From Nitrosomonas sp. Is79A3 (lineage in GTDB: Bacteria; Pseudomonadota; Gammaproteobacteria; Burkholderiales; Nitrosomonadaceae), in assembly GCF_000219585.1 (NCBI RefSeq), contig NC_015731.1, positions 868,001-932,000 of the forward strand: 64,000 nt of DNA, read 5' to 3'. The notes under the pieces were generated by a model. The model worked only from the letters and a program-made list of their open reading frames with translations, made no database searches and was not told the DNA's origin. Of this stretch, positions 53,012-62,579 are shown piece after piece; the first letter of the stretch is position 1; every line of letters begins with the position of its first letter. The position numbers and the translations under genes were made by a program.

Positions 53012-53515
53012 AAAGTTACCTCCGCACTGATTAATAAAATTACCAACAAAAAATATCTTCATTATCTAAGTGACCATGTTTACTCTAATTGATCGCGCTA
53101 TGCTACGTGGCCAACGAGAAGAGCCATTCGCACTTGTGTTTATAGCATAAATTTTGAGTATTCGCGATTTAATCATTGACAGAGACCTCTGCACGGAACA
53201 AACCTTATCAGGCTGAGATTGATAATATTATGTTCAATATTATCAATCTGTTGATTGATAAATTGCGAATCTCTCAGTTTCTATATTACTCGCCGAACGT
53301 GCATGGGCGGCTTTCTAAATCAAGTTGACCAGCTGCACGGCTTCAGAATTTCGCAAGAGCGTTTTGGATAAGTGGTCTATGATGGAGCTCTTCCTACTTG
53401 TCCGTAATAAAATCACAGGGATTACGTATATAATGCTGCTTTTAATAGACTAGAAAAATGATCGTATTTTAGATTCTGAATCTTTCTCAATACCCGCGAA
53501 TGCCTTTACCCTATC
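53012..53515. other. Intergenic region between smbP and alaA
   Basis: About 500 bp between divergent genes, holding the smbP upstream region and the alaA promoter. No convincing gene is seen. The only marked structure is the inverted repeat at 53216-53249. Confidence 0.5.
53216..53249. repeat. Perfect inverted repeat, operator-like
   Basis: AGATTGATAATATT (53216-53229), 6-base spacer, then the exact reverse complement (53236-53249). It is AT-rich and has no T-run, so not a typical terminator. A partial third copy of the arm (TTGATTGATAAA) follows at once. It lies about 205 bp upstream of the smbP start and 265 bp before alaA; it could be a binding site for a dimeric regulator. Confidence 0.6.
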
Positions 53516-54742
53516 ATGCGCCCAATTTTAAAATCCAGTAAATTAACAAATGTTTGTTATGACATTCGTGGTCCCGTGCTCGAACGCGCCCGGCAGATGG
53601 AAGAAGAAGGCCACCATATTATTAAACTGAATATTGGTAACCCGGCCACGTTTGGTTTTGATGTACCCGAAGAAATCCTGCAGGATGTCATACGCAATTT
53701 GTCGGATGCCTCAGGTTACTGTGATTCCAAGGGCTTATTTGCAGCGCGCAAAGCGATCATGCATTACACCCAGGAAAAGCAGATTAAGAATGTGCAGTTG
53801 GATGATATTTTTATTGGTAATGGGGTGTCTGAACTGGTCGTTTTGACGATGCAGGCACTTCTGGATAACGGTGATGAAGTACTGATTCCCATGCCGGATT
53901 ATCCGTTGTGGACTGCTGCAGTCGTCCTCTCTGGGGGGAAAGCAAAGCATTATCTGTGTGACGAAGCATCGGGCTGGTTACCCGATCTGGATGACATCCG
54001 CGCCAAAATTACACCCAGAACACGCGCAATCGTCATCATCAATCCGAATAATCCTACTGGCGCGCTGTATCCGAAAGAATTGTTGCTGGAGATTATTGAA
54101 ATTGCTCGCCAGCATCAATTGATCATCTATGCCGACGAGATTTACGACAAGATTTTGTATGAGGAAGCAACCCATACATCTATTGCTTCCTTGGCCGATG
54201 ATGTGTTGTTTGTCACGTTTAATGGGCTATCAAAAAATTACCGTGCAGCGGGTTTTCGTTCCGGCTGGGCCGTAGTTTCGGGTGAAAAGAATCATGCGCA
54301 TGATTATATCGCGGGGTTGAATATGCTTGCCTCGATGCGATTATGTGCCAATGTACCCTCGCAATTTGGTATTCAGACGGCACTGGGCGGCTATCAGAGT
54401 ATTTATGATTTGACGCTGCCGACAGGCCGGCTGATGCGTCAGCGCGATGTTGCGTGGAAATTATTGACAGATATCCCCGGCGTGAGCTGTTTTAAACCGC
54501 AAGCGGCGTTATATTTGTTTCCGCGTTTGGACCCTGAAATTTATCCGATTGAGGATGACCAGAAATTTGTACTGGATCTGTTGTTGGAAGAAAAAGTTTT
54601 ATTGGTTCAGGGCAGCGGTTTTAACTGGCGGCATGCGGATCACTTCCGCGTGGTGTTCCTGCCCAATGTAGATGACCTGACGGAAGCGATGGGCCGCATT
54701 GCGCATTATCTTCAGCGTTATCGGAAACGTCACGGCACATAA
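53516..54742 (+). CDS. alaA: Alanine aminotransferase, AlaA-like
   Basis: PLP-dependent class I aminotransferase making alanine from pyruvate and glutamate. The 408-residue protein matches E. coli AlaA type in its N-terminus (KSSKLTNVCYDIRGPVLERA), contains the INPNNPTGALYP substrate loop and the PLP lysine in FNGLSKNYRAAGFRSGW. It is the first gene of an alaA-hom-thrC run common in betaproteobacteria, where transamination and threonine synthesis are linked. No strong ribosome-binding site is seen before the ATG at 53516. Confidence 0.9.
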   Translation: MRPILKSSKLTNVCYDIRGPVLERARQMEEEGHHIIKLNIGNPATFGFDVPEEILQDVIRNLSDASGYCDSKGLFAARKAIMHYTQEKQIKNVQLDDIFIGNGVSELVVLTMQALLDNGDEVLIPMPDYPLWTAAVVLSGGKAKHYLCDEASGWLPDLDDIRAKITPRTRAIVIINPNNPTGALYPKELLLEIIEIARQHQLIIYADEIYDKILYEEATHTSIASLADDVLFVTFNGLSKNYRAAGFRSGWAVVSGEKNHAHDYIAGLNMLASMRLCANVPSQFGIQTALGGYQSIYDLTLPTGRLMRQRDVAWKLLTDIPGVSCFKPQAALYLFPRLDPEIYPIEDDQKFVLDLLLEEKVLLVQGSGFNWRHADHFRVVFLPNVDDLTEAMGRIAHYLQRYRKRHGT

Positions 54743-54831
54743 TCCGGATTTTTTAACTGTTTATTTCTTGCCTTCTGGCTCATATAATCGGGTAACCGGT
54801 TATTCAATCAGTTTTTTTAACTTTTAAATTT

Positions 54832-56145
54832 ATGAAACCCATCAATATTGGTTTATTAGGAATTGGCACTGTGGGCGGGGGTACTTACACCGTTCTGAAA
54901 CGCAATCAGGAAGAAATAGCCCGTCGTGCGGGACGTGAAATCAAAGTCAAAATGATCGCCGACAAGGATTTAGATCGGGCGCGCAGTTTTGCGGATCACG
55001 ATGTGATTGTGACCGATAACCCGCATGAAGTTACTACACATCCTGACATTGATATTGTGGTTGAGCTGATCGGCGGTCAGACGATTGCCAAGGACCTGAT
55101 ACTGGAAGCAATTGCCCACGGCAAACATGTCGTGACGGCGAATAAAGCCTTGCTGGCTAATCATGGCACCGAGATATTTGCCGTGGCGCGTGCAAAAGGG
55201 GTGATGGTGGCTTTTGAAGCGGCTGTTGCAGGTGGGATTCCGATTATCAAAGCGCTGCGTGAAGGATTAACGGCTAACCGTATTACCTGGATTGCCGGAA
55301 TTATTAACGGCACTTCGAATTTTATTTTGTCGGAAATGCGCGATAAGGGATTGTCCTTTGAGCAGGTTTTAGCTGAGGCGCAAAAACTGGGCTACGCTGA
55401 GGCGGATCCTACGTATGACATTGAAGGCATTGATGCGGCGCATAAAATCACATTAATGTCAGCGATTGCATTCGGCATCCCGGTGCAATTCAGTAAAGTG
55501 TATACCGAAGGAATTACTAAGCTTACCGGCGAAGATATACGCTATGCCGAAGAACTTGGTTACCGGATCAAACTATTGGGAATTACCAAGCGCGTGGAAA
55601 AAGGCATTGAATTGCGCGTGCATCCCACATTAATTCCGGTGCGCCGTTTAATTGCCAATGTCGAAGGCGTGATGAATGCCATTGTCGTCAAGGGAGACGC
55701 TGTTGGCGCGACACTCTACTATGGCGCCGGAGCGGGCGCTGAACCAACGGCCAGTTCGGTGATTGCGGATCTGGTGGATGTGACGCGCATGCAAACCGCT
55801 GACCCGATGCATCGAGTTCCGACATTATCCTTCCAGCCGGATTTGTTGTCCGATACACCGGTGATTCCGATGGAAGATGTGGAAACCTCGTATTACCTGA
55901 GAATGCAGGTGATTGATAAACCGGGCGTGATGGCGGAAATTACACGCATCGTGGCGGATAACAATATTTCCATCAGTGCGCTGATTCAAAAGGAACCGAG
56001 TAGTGACTCGGATCGCGTCAGCATTATTATGCTGACGCACTTGACAGTGGAGAAAAATATCAACGCGGCCATTGCCCGCATTGAATCCTTGCCGGTGGTG
56101 ACGAATAAAGTGATTCGTATTCGCATAGAAGAATTAAATAATTAG
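54832..56145 (+). CDS. hom: Homoserine dehydrogenase
   Basis: Reduces aspartate semialdehyde to homoserine with NAD(P)H, the branch to threonine and methionine. The 437-residue protein has the nucleotide-binding GLLGIGTVGGGTY at the N-terminus, the catalytic region INGTSNFILSEM and EADPTYDIEGIDAAHK, and a C-terminal ACT domain (about residues 350-430, KPGVMAEITRIVADNN) expected to sense threonine. It is not fused to an aspartokinase. Followed by thrC. Confidence 0.97.
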   Translation: MKPINIGLLGIGTVGGGTYTVLKRNQEEIARRAGREIKVKMIADKDLDRARSFADHDVIVTDNPHEVTTHPDIDIVVELIGGQTIAKDLILEAIAHGKHVVTANKALLANHGTEIFAVARAKGVMVAFEAAVAGGIPIIKALREGLTANRITWIAGIINGTSNFILSEMRDKGLSFEQVLAEAQKLGYAEADPTYDIEGIDAAHKITLMSAIAFGIPVQFSKVYTEGITKLTGEDIRYAEELGYRIKLLGITKRVEKGIELRVHPTLIPVRRLIANVEGVMNAIVVKGDAVGATLYYGAGAGAEPTASSVIADLVDVTRMQTADPMHRVPTLSFQPDLLSDTPVIPMEDVETSYYLRMQVIDKPGVMAEITRIVADNNISISALIQKEPSSDSDRVSIIMLTHLTVEKNINAAIARIESLPVVTNKVIRIRIEELNN

Positions 56146-56263
56146 AATTGAGTCCTTGAAATGGATGCGGTGATGATCATTGCATTCATTTTTCAGGCGC
56201 ACTCCCTGTTTTTTAACGCTGTTGCGTGCTGCAATAGCCTTTACTGAACTCATACTATCAAGC

Positions 56264-57682
56264 ATGCGTTATATCTCGACCCGTGGTGGAATGCCACCTA
56301 AATCTTTTTCAGAAATCCTACTAAGCGGATTGTCTCCCGATGGCGGATTGGCGATACCGGAAGCGTATCCGCAAATTACCGCAGCAGAATTGAATGCGTG
56401 GCGTGGCCTGAGTTATCCGGCGCTTGCGTTCGAAATCCTGTCGCGCTTTGTCGATGATATTCCGTCGAACGATTTGCGCAATCTGATTCATCAAACCTAT
56501 ACCGCCGAAGTGTTTGGCAGTGCAGATGTCGCGCCGCTTAAAACACTGGAACCGGGTTTGCATATCCTGGGATTGTCCAATGGGCCGACGTTGGCGTTCA
56601 AGGACATCGCGATGCAGTTGCTTGGCAATTTGTTTCAATACCAACTGGCCAAAACCGGTGACGAGCTGAACATTCTCGGTGCGACCTCGGGTGATACCGG
56701 TTCCAGCGCCGAATACGCCATGCGCGGCAAGCACGGCATCCGGGTTTTTATGTTGTCTCCGCTAGGGAAAATGAGCCGTTTCCAGACGGCGCAGATGTTT
56801 TCCTTGCAGGATAAAAACATTTTCAATATTGCCATCCGCGGCGTATTTGACGATTGTCAGGATATTGTCAAGGCAGTCAGCAACGATCATGCTTACAAAC
56901 AAGCGCATCGAATAGGCACGGTCAATTCAATCAACTGGGCGCGCATTGTGGCGCAGGTGGTGTATTACTTCAAAGGTTATTTTGCTGCAACCAAATCCAA
57001 CGATGAACAAGTGTCTTTTGCTGTGCCATCCGGCAATTTTGGCAATATTTGCGCGGGTCACGTGGCGCGAATGATGGGCCTGCCGATTAAACGCCTAATT
57101 CTGGCGACCAATGAAAATGACGTATTGGATGAATTCTTCAGAACCGGGGTGTACCGTCCGCGCACGACGACGGAAACCCAACACACCAGCAGCCCGTCAA
57201 TGGATATTTCCAAAGCCTCCAATTTTGAGCGCTTCATTTTTGATTTGACCGGAAGAAACGCCAAGCAAGTGGCTGAATTGTGGTCGGCGGTGGACAAAGG
57301 CAATGCTTTTGATTTATCGACTACCCCGCTGTTCGCAAAAATCAAGGATTACGGCTTCATGTCCGGCAGCAGCAACCACGCCGCGCGGATTGCCACGATT
57401 CGCGACATCTATCAGCGCTATCAGGTGCTGGTCGATACACATACCGCGGATGGCCTGAAAGTCGGTCAAGCGCACCGGGAAGCCGGAGTGCCGCTGATTT
57501 GCCTGGAAACCGCATTGCCCGCGAAATTTGCCGAAAGCATCCAGGAAGCCATTGGCCGCGAACCGGAACGCCCGGCGGGTTTTGAGAACTTGGAAAGTTT
57601 GCCGCAGCGGTTTGTGGTTAAGGATGCGGATGTGCAGGTGGTGAAGAATTATATTGATGAGCAGTGTAGTATATTCATGTAG
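56264..57682 (+). CDS. thrC: Threonine synthase
   Basis: Converts O-phosphohomoserine to threonine with PLP. I choose the ATG at 56264 (MRYISTRGGMPPKSF), the family start, although the frame is open from 56180. The PLP lysine lies in LAFKDIAMQ, the phosphate-binding SGDTGSSAEYA follows and the protein ends near 472 aa, the long proteobacterial form. This gene is markedly richer in GC than those in the first 50 kb. Confidence 0.96.
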   Translation: MRYISTRGGMPPKSFSEILLSGLSPDGGLAIPEAYPQITAAELNAWRGLSYPALAFEILSRFVDDIPSNDLRNLIHQTYTAEVFGSADVAPLKTLEPGLHILGLSNGPTLAFKDIAMQLLGNLFQYQLAKTGDELNILGATSGDTGSSAEYAMRGKHGIRVFMLSPLGKMSRFQTAQMFSLQDKNIFNIAIRGVFDDCQDIVKAVSNDHAYKQAHRIGTVNSINWARIVAQVVYYFKGYFAATKSNDEQVSFAVPSGNFGNICAGHVARMMGLPIKRLILATNENDVLDEFFRTGVYRPRTTTETQHTSSPSMDISKASNFERFIFDLTGRNAKQVAELWSAVDKGNAFDLSTTPLFAKIKDYGFMSGSSNHAARIATIRDIYQRYQVLVDTHTADGLKVGQAHREAGVPLICLETALPAKFAESIQEAIGREPERPAGFENLESLPQRFVVKDADVQVVKNYIDEQCSIFM

Positions 57683-57753
57683 GTTTCATCTAATAGTATT
57701 TACTGGAATGAATTGATATTAGACTCATATAGTACTCATGAGATTTAATTGAG

Positions 57754-59811
57754 ATGCTAAAACTTATTCTGAAATCAACGTGGTTCTATAGGTTACCAAA
57801 GAGATTACTGTTCTTTTTTACTGCTTGCATTACCATTTATGAGTCGTATAGTACCTTAAAGGTAGTAGCAATCTTTTTTTCTATTTTAATTTCCCCCCTG
57901 ATGATACTAGTGACACTAATTCCAGAATCAGGTATAGATTCTGAGAGTGGCGCTGCTATAGTTAGTCAAGATTCATTCGGCGATAATTACACCGAGATTC
58001 GATACCTTGATCAGAACTGGAACTCAGCAGATAGCAACTGGTTTTACAACACTACGATAGGGTCGAATCTGATGCCTTATGATTTCTTTATGGTGTTAGA
58101 AAAGGAAGGTGGTGGCGAGCTGTTTCGTTCAAACGAGAATATGAATTTCTATCGCTACCTGATCCGTAAAGCATCTTCTGGAAACCCGGATGGATTACCT
58201 GTCGGTTGGGTCAAGAGCGATTACAAAAGCCAGAAATATATTGGTTTGACTTGCGCAGCATGCCATACCGGTCAAATCAACTATAACGGTGTCGGTATCC
58301 GCATTGACGGTGGCCCAGCTAGTGCAGATATGGAAAACTGCATAATCGGTCTGGCAAAAGCATTGCAGTACACCAGCAATAACGAGGAAGCCAAGAAGCA
58401 GTTTGTCAAGAATGTATTGGCGCGAGGTCATTATAAATCTGAAACTGAAGTGCTCGGCGATTTGGTGAAATATGAACAGCAGCTTATTAACTACATCACC
58501 ATTAACCGCAGTCCGACGCCATATGGTTATGCACGATTGGATGCATTAGGTCGTACCTACAATCGAGTGCTGGAGCACCTGATCAGCGAGAAAGAATTAC
58601 AGGAACTGCTGCTTGATCACAAGATTATGTACGATGGCAACATGGATGATGAGAGATTTAACAAAATCATCAAAGAAATTGCCAGAATTTCAACTGGCGA
58701 TCAACGTGACCGCATGATGGAATACTTCACTCACACTCAGTATTTAACCAAGCAACAATTAGATCGAATGCGCACGGAATTGTTTAATCCTGCGGATGCG
58801 CCGGTCAGCTATCCATTTTTATGGGATACATCGCAGCATAATTATGTGCAATGGAATGGGGCGGTGATGAATTCCAATTTGGGTCGTATCGTATTTGGTA
58901 CTGAGAAAGTCATCGGTGTATTCGGTTCATTGGATTGGACTAAAAAAAATTTCAATTCTTCAGTCAGTATTTTCAACTTGCGCAGTTTGGAGTTGCATTT
59001 GCAGAAACTTCAATCGCCGCAATGGCCGGAGGAAATTTTGGGTGAGATCGACAAGCAGCGTGCGTCGCAAGGTAAACAGATTTTTAATGAATATTGTGCA
59101 AGCTGCCATGATAATATCCTTCCGAGGATGTATCGTGTCAGTGATATCGGCACTGACCCAGTGATGGCCGAGAATAGTTTCAGTCATACTGGTTATTCCG
59201 GTATTCTACGCAATCAATATGTCGGTGTAGGCATCGGCAATATTTTGCTAGGTGAGAAAGTCCCAATGGTGGCTCTGCTGACTAAAGCAGCGCTATCTAC
59301 TATTTCTACAATTGATTCAGACAAAAATTCTTTTGAGCGTCGATTAGATCGGAGCGCTGATTTTTTCAGAGCCTCTTTTAGTAATGCGCCGTATCCTTCT
59401 ATTAAGCAAGGCAATTACGATCCAGATACTACCGCGAAGCCATTTGCTTCATTAAATGCCTATAAAGCGCGCTCATTGAATGGTATTTGGGCAACTGCAC
59501 CATATCTGCACAATGGCTCCGTTCCAACATTGTATGATTTGTTATTACCCAAAAAACGTGAGGGGGATCCAAAAGACGGAGAATACCGTCCAGATCAGTT
59601 TGAAGTGGGTTCGAGAGAATTCGATCCGATTAAAGTCGGCTTGAAAAGCAGCGGTTATGAAGGGTTCAGATTTGATACCAGTTTAAAAGGCAACAGCAAT
59701 GCTGGGCACGAGTATACAACCGGTAAAACAGCGCAACTGAATGGAAAAATCCTTAAGCCACTTACGAAAGAAGAACGGTTAGATTTGTTGGAGTATCTAA
59801 AAACTTTATAA
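57754..59811 (+). CDS. RoxA/RoxB-like diheme c-type protein
   Basis: A 685-residue protein with one N-terminal membrane segment (about 36-57) that acts as anchor or uncleaved signal, and two heme sites, CAACH (167-171) and CASCH (449-453). The sequence WFYNTTIGSNLMPYDFF before the first heme and the LNGIWATAPYLHNGSVPTLYDLL near the C-terminus recall the RoxA rubber-oxygenase/diheme peroxidase superfamily. True RoxA cleaves polyisoprene; substrates of relatives in lithotrophs are not known, so a peroxidase or other oxidative role is equally possible. Monocistronic, between thrC and a DUF2971 gene. Confidence 0.75.
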   Translation: MLKLILKSTWFYRLPKRLLFFFTACITIYESYSTLKVVAIFFSILISPLMILVTLIPESGIDSESGAAIVSQDSFGDNYTEIRYLDQNWNSADSNWFYNTTIGSNLMPYDFFMVLEKEGGGELFRSNENMNFYRYLIRKASSGNPDGLPVGWVKSDYKSQKYIGLTCAACHTGQINYNGVGIRIDGGPASADMENCIIGLAKALQYTSNNEEAKKQFVKNVLARGHYKSETEVLGDLVKYEQQLINYITINRSPTPYGYARLDALGRTYNRVLEHLISEKELQELLLDHKIMYDGNMDDERFNKIIKEIARISTGDQRDRMMEYFTHTQYLTKQQLDRMRTELFNPADAPVSYPFLWDTSQHNYVQWNGAVMNSNLGRIVFGTEKVIGVFGSLDWTKKNFNSSVSIFNLRSLELHLQKLQSPQWPEEILGEIDKQRASQGKQIFNEYCASCHDNILPRMYRVSDIGTDPVMAENSFSHTGYSGILRNQYVGVGIGNILLGEKVPMVALLTKAALSTISTIDSDKNSFERRLDRSADFFRASFSNAPYPSIKQGNYDPDTTAKPFASLNAYKARSLNGIWATAPYLHNGSVPTLYDLLLPKKREGDPKDGEYRPDQFEVGSREFDPIKVGLKSSGYEGFRFDTSLKGNSNAGHEYTTGKTAQLNGKILKPLTKEERLDLLEYLKTL

Positions 59812-60032
59812 CTAAATAGTTACGTTAAGTCAGCATCATCTGGGAATTAGTTTGAGACAGTAAATGATGAGGTTTTTTGAATTGATAATTGCTATCACTT
59901 TCTTTGCCTTTTACTCAATCAGGTTATCAATAAATGGTAATTCGATGCATTGAATTTGCAGAACAATATGCCATGTGATCGCACGAATTAACATCTGGGG
60001 AACATGAAACAACTACCTCAAACAATTCATCA

Positions 60033-60752
60033 ATGATTGTATACCACTTCATTTCTTCCAAATTTGCCCTGAAAGCATTGCGTGACCGCCGTTTGAAAAT
60101 TGCGCGCATCAATGAACTGAACGATCCATTTCAATTGTGTGCTGCCGGTTTTTTCGATAGCGATACCCAAACCAAACTGGAAACATTCAAAAATCAGGCG
60201 AATGAGCGCTATGGTGTGATTTGTTTTTCTAAAGGCTATCATGATCCCGTGCTGTGGAGTCATTATGCCGATGGTCATCATGGAGCTGCCTTGGTGTTTG
60301 AAATTCCCGATGACCAAGCGATCGCAATTAATTATCAGCCTGAGCGCTTTCATTGGGATGTTGATGCCGCTATTCAGCGCGGTGGTTTTGATGAATCCGA
60401 TTTAAGTAAACTCATTTCGACCAAATTTTCCAGCTGGTGTTACGAAAATGAGGTACGAATGACGTGCGGCCTGAACGATCATTATTGCCAAATCGACTCA
60501 AAAGGGAAAAAAATGTATTTCGAGTCATTAAGCCTGGAATCTTTTGGTGTGGATGCGTTGAAGTTAATCGGATTGATCCGCGGCATCCGGTGTGATTTGA
60601 GTCCTATGGATATTGCGAGCGAATTACTGGCAGCGGATACGCTTTCAGTTCAGGATACCCAATTGGATTTATCCTCCTTTCAAATCATTTCCGGGAAAAC
60701 TTACCCGGTCAATGGCGTGCGATCATTTTCCGCTTGTTGCTTTAGGGTCTGA
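60033..60752 (+). CDS. DUF2971-domain protein
   Basis: A 239-residue soluble protein. The start VYHFISSKFALKALRDRRLKIARINELNDPF and the later ICFSKGYHDPVLWSHYADGHHGAALVFE are the hallmarks of DUF2971. Family members are scattered in bacteria, often in accessory regions, and some are suspected to act in phage defence; no biochemical role is firm. It has no signal peptide. Gaps of over 200 bp on both sides make it a single-gene unit. Confidence 0.75.
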   Translation: MIVYHFISSKFALKALRDRRLKIARINELNDPFQLCAAGFFDSDTQTKLETFKNQANERYGVICFSKGYHDPVLWSHYADGHHGAALVFEIPDDQAIAINYQPERFHWDVDAAIQRGGFDESDLSKLISTKFSSWCYENEVRMTCGLNDHYCQIDSKGKKMYFESLSLESFGVDALKLIGLIRGIRCDLSPMDIASELLAADTLSVQDTQLDLSSFQIISGKTYPVNGVRSFSACCFRV

Positions 60753-61094
60753 TTATGATGGGATTTAAATAATTCCATTTAACGCAGCCCGCGTAGGGTT
60801 CATTGATAATGCGCCGGACTTATTTATAAGACGGCCTCATGTACCATCGCTCGGTGCTACGATCTAAAAAGACAAGCCAAAACTGGCTAAATTGGTTTTA
60901 AAACTGCGTAGTCTTGGTGCCGGGCTTTACATTTGACATGTTCTTTCCTTCTTTTTAATCTGCTCATGTCAAACGCATGGTCGGACACTCAAGTCTGCAG
61001 AAGCCGGATTCATCGCTCGTCAAGCGACATTACCCCCAGGCGTTTAATGTTCTAAAACCATCCCTGGGGTTTGCCGAATTCCTATACGTGCGTT
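60753..61094. other. Intergenic region between DUF2971 gene and lipoprotein gene
   Basis: 342 bp without a supported gene. It contains a 7-bp inverted repeat (CCCCAGG near 61036 with CCTGGGG near 61066) close to the 3' side of the minus-strand lipoprotein gene that might be its terminator, though no T-run follows on that strand. Confidence 0.4.
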
Positions 61095-61289
61095 TTAATT
61101 TGCTTTTTTCAAAGCATCACATTGATCAATAAATGCTTGCCGTTTAGCTTCGTCGTTCTTAAATTCTGTCAGTGCTGACTCCATTCCTCTGCCCGAGCAA
61201 TTCACGGAATTAGCTTCGGGAACGTTGTTACAACCGATCAATGCGGTACTAAGAATAAGGATACAAACGGCACTATGTTTAAAATTCAT
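61095..61289 (-). CDS. Small hypothetical lipoprotein
   Basis: A 64-residue protein with AAGGAAA before the ATG, a hydrophobic signal and lipobox LIGC (Cys20). The mature ~45 residues contain two more Cys and end in a charged helix (FKNDEAKRQAFIDQCDALKKAN). This pattern is reminiscent of small EexN-like entry-exclusion lipoproteins, but the match is too short to assign a function. Confidence 0.6.
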   Translation of the reverse strand: MNFKHSAVCILILSTALIGCNNVPEANSVNCSGRGMESALTEFKNDEAKRQAFIDQCDALKKAN

Positions 61290-61573
61290 CTGAAATTTCC
61301 TTTATAAAATATTCACTATGGCTTGTTGGCACTATTCAATTTCTCAATCGTTTGGCGTTGGTCCGGCCACACGAACCTAACGGGTATAATTCTACCTGAA
61401 TCCCGGCGACATTAATTGCATCTGTACACTACGTTTTTCAATACATTGCTCGCTTGTTAGGTGGAAAAGATAAGTCAAACTATGCTAATCTGGCTTCAAA
61501 TCTGTATACTTTGTTATGTATTGAGTTATTTCTATCGACTATAAGCCGTGTTCAAACCATCTGGAGCCAGCCT

Positions 61574-62269
61574 ATGAAGTTTTCGATTTACCGCTATGAT
61601 CCCGATAAAGATGAAAAACCTTATATGCAGGATTACGACATCCAGTTGGCAGGAACCGACAAGATGCTACTGGATGCGCTGCTGCGCATTAAATCGGCCG
61701 ATGACAGCCTGAGTCTTCGCCGCTCCTGCCGTGAAGGGGTGTGTGGTTCGGATGCAATGAATATTAATGGCAGTAATGGACTGGCGTGCATCACACCGCT
61801 CAGTAGTTTGAAAGAGCCTGTAGAGATACGCCCATTACCCGGATTGCCGGTCATTCGTGATTTGATTGTTGATATGACGCAATTCTTTCACCAATATCAT
61901 TCCGTCAAACCTTATCTCATTAACAATGATCCGCCACCAGAAACAGAACGGTTACAGTCGCCTGAGGATAGGGCGGCTTTGGATGGCGCCTACGAGTGTA
62001 TTTTGTGCGCTTGTTGTACAACATCCTGTCCTTCCTTCTGGTGGAACCCGGATAAATTCGTAGGACCAGCGGGGCTACTGCAAGCTTATCGTTTTCTTGC
62101 CGATAGCCGCGACCAGGCTACCGCTGAGAGATTGGATAATCTGGAAGATCCTTACCGGCTGTTTCGTTGTCATTCCATCATGAATTGCGTTGCTGCTTGC
62201 CCTAAAGGCTTAAATCCGACTAGCGCGATTGGAAAAATCAAAGATATGATGGTAAAAAGAATGGTATGA
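61574..62269 (+). CDS. sdhB: Succinate dehydrogenase iron-sulfur subunit
   Basis: Carries electrons from SdhA flavin to quinone in respiratory complex II. The start is the ATG at 61574 (MKFSIYRYDPDKDEKP); the open frame from 61454 is not family sequence. The [2Fe-2S] ligands are in CREGVCGSDAMNINGSNGLAC and the [4Fe-4S]/[3Fe-4S] ligands in CILCACCTTSCP and CHSIMNCVAACPKGLNP. Length 231 aa is standard. No sdhA, sdhC or sdhD lies upstream. Its stop overlaps the sdhE ATG. Confidence 0.96.
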   Translation: MKFSIYRYDPDKDEKPYMQDYDIQLAGTDKMLLDALLRIKSADDSLSLRRSCREGVCGSDAMNINGSNGLACITPLSSLKEPVEIRPLPGLPVIRDLIVDMTQFFHQYHSVKPYLINNDPPPETERLQSPEDRAALDGAYECILCACCTTSCPSFWWNPDKFVGPAGLLQAYRFLADSRDQATAERLDNLEDPYRLFRCHSIMNCVAACPKGLNPTSAIGKIKDMMVKRMV

Positions 62270-62499
62270 AGGAACTTGAACGCGCACGCTGGCGATGCCG
62301 GCGTGGCCTGCTTGAGTTGGATATTGTTTTGCAACGTTTTATGGATCAGTACTACACGCAGTTGGATGAGTCAGGGCTGGAACAGTTTGAACGATTGTTA
62401 GCTTTACCGGACAATGATTTGTGGGATTTAATCACGGCAAGACAAGTCACGACAGATGATAACTTGCAGCAGGTATTGGAATTATTACAAAAGAGTTAG
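62266..62499 (+). CDS. sdhE: Succinate dehydrogenase assembly factor SdhE
   Basis: Helps attach FAD covalently to SdhA. The 77-residue protein has the RRGLLELD signature (RGxxE type) with the rest a helical bundle. The ATG overlaps the sdhB stop by 4 bp. The sdhB-sdhE-gltA order is common in betaproteobacteria. Confidence 0.93.
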   Translation: MKELERARWRCRRGLLELDIVLQRFMDQYYTQLDESGLEQFERLLALPDNDLWDLITARQVTTDDNLQQVLELLQKS

Positions 62500-62579
62500 A
62501 TTTTGGATGATATTCTGGGGATTCTGGAATTTTCTAATAGTGCATACTAATCAATCATTGCTACATGTGGAGAAGTAAA

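Noticed and set aside
60783..60820. REP-like sequence resembling a dispersed repeat
   Set aside because: Only one imperfect instance is visible in the window, so a repeat family cannot be supported.
61454..61573. 40-residue extension of SdhB
   Set aside because: Not family sequence; the ATG at 61574 gives the normal SdhB N-terminus.
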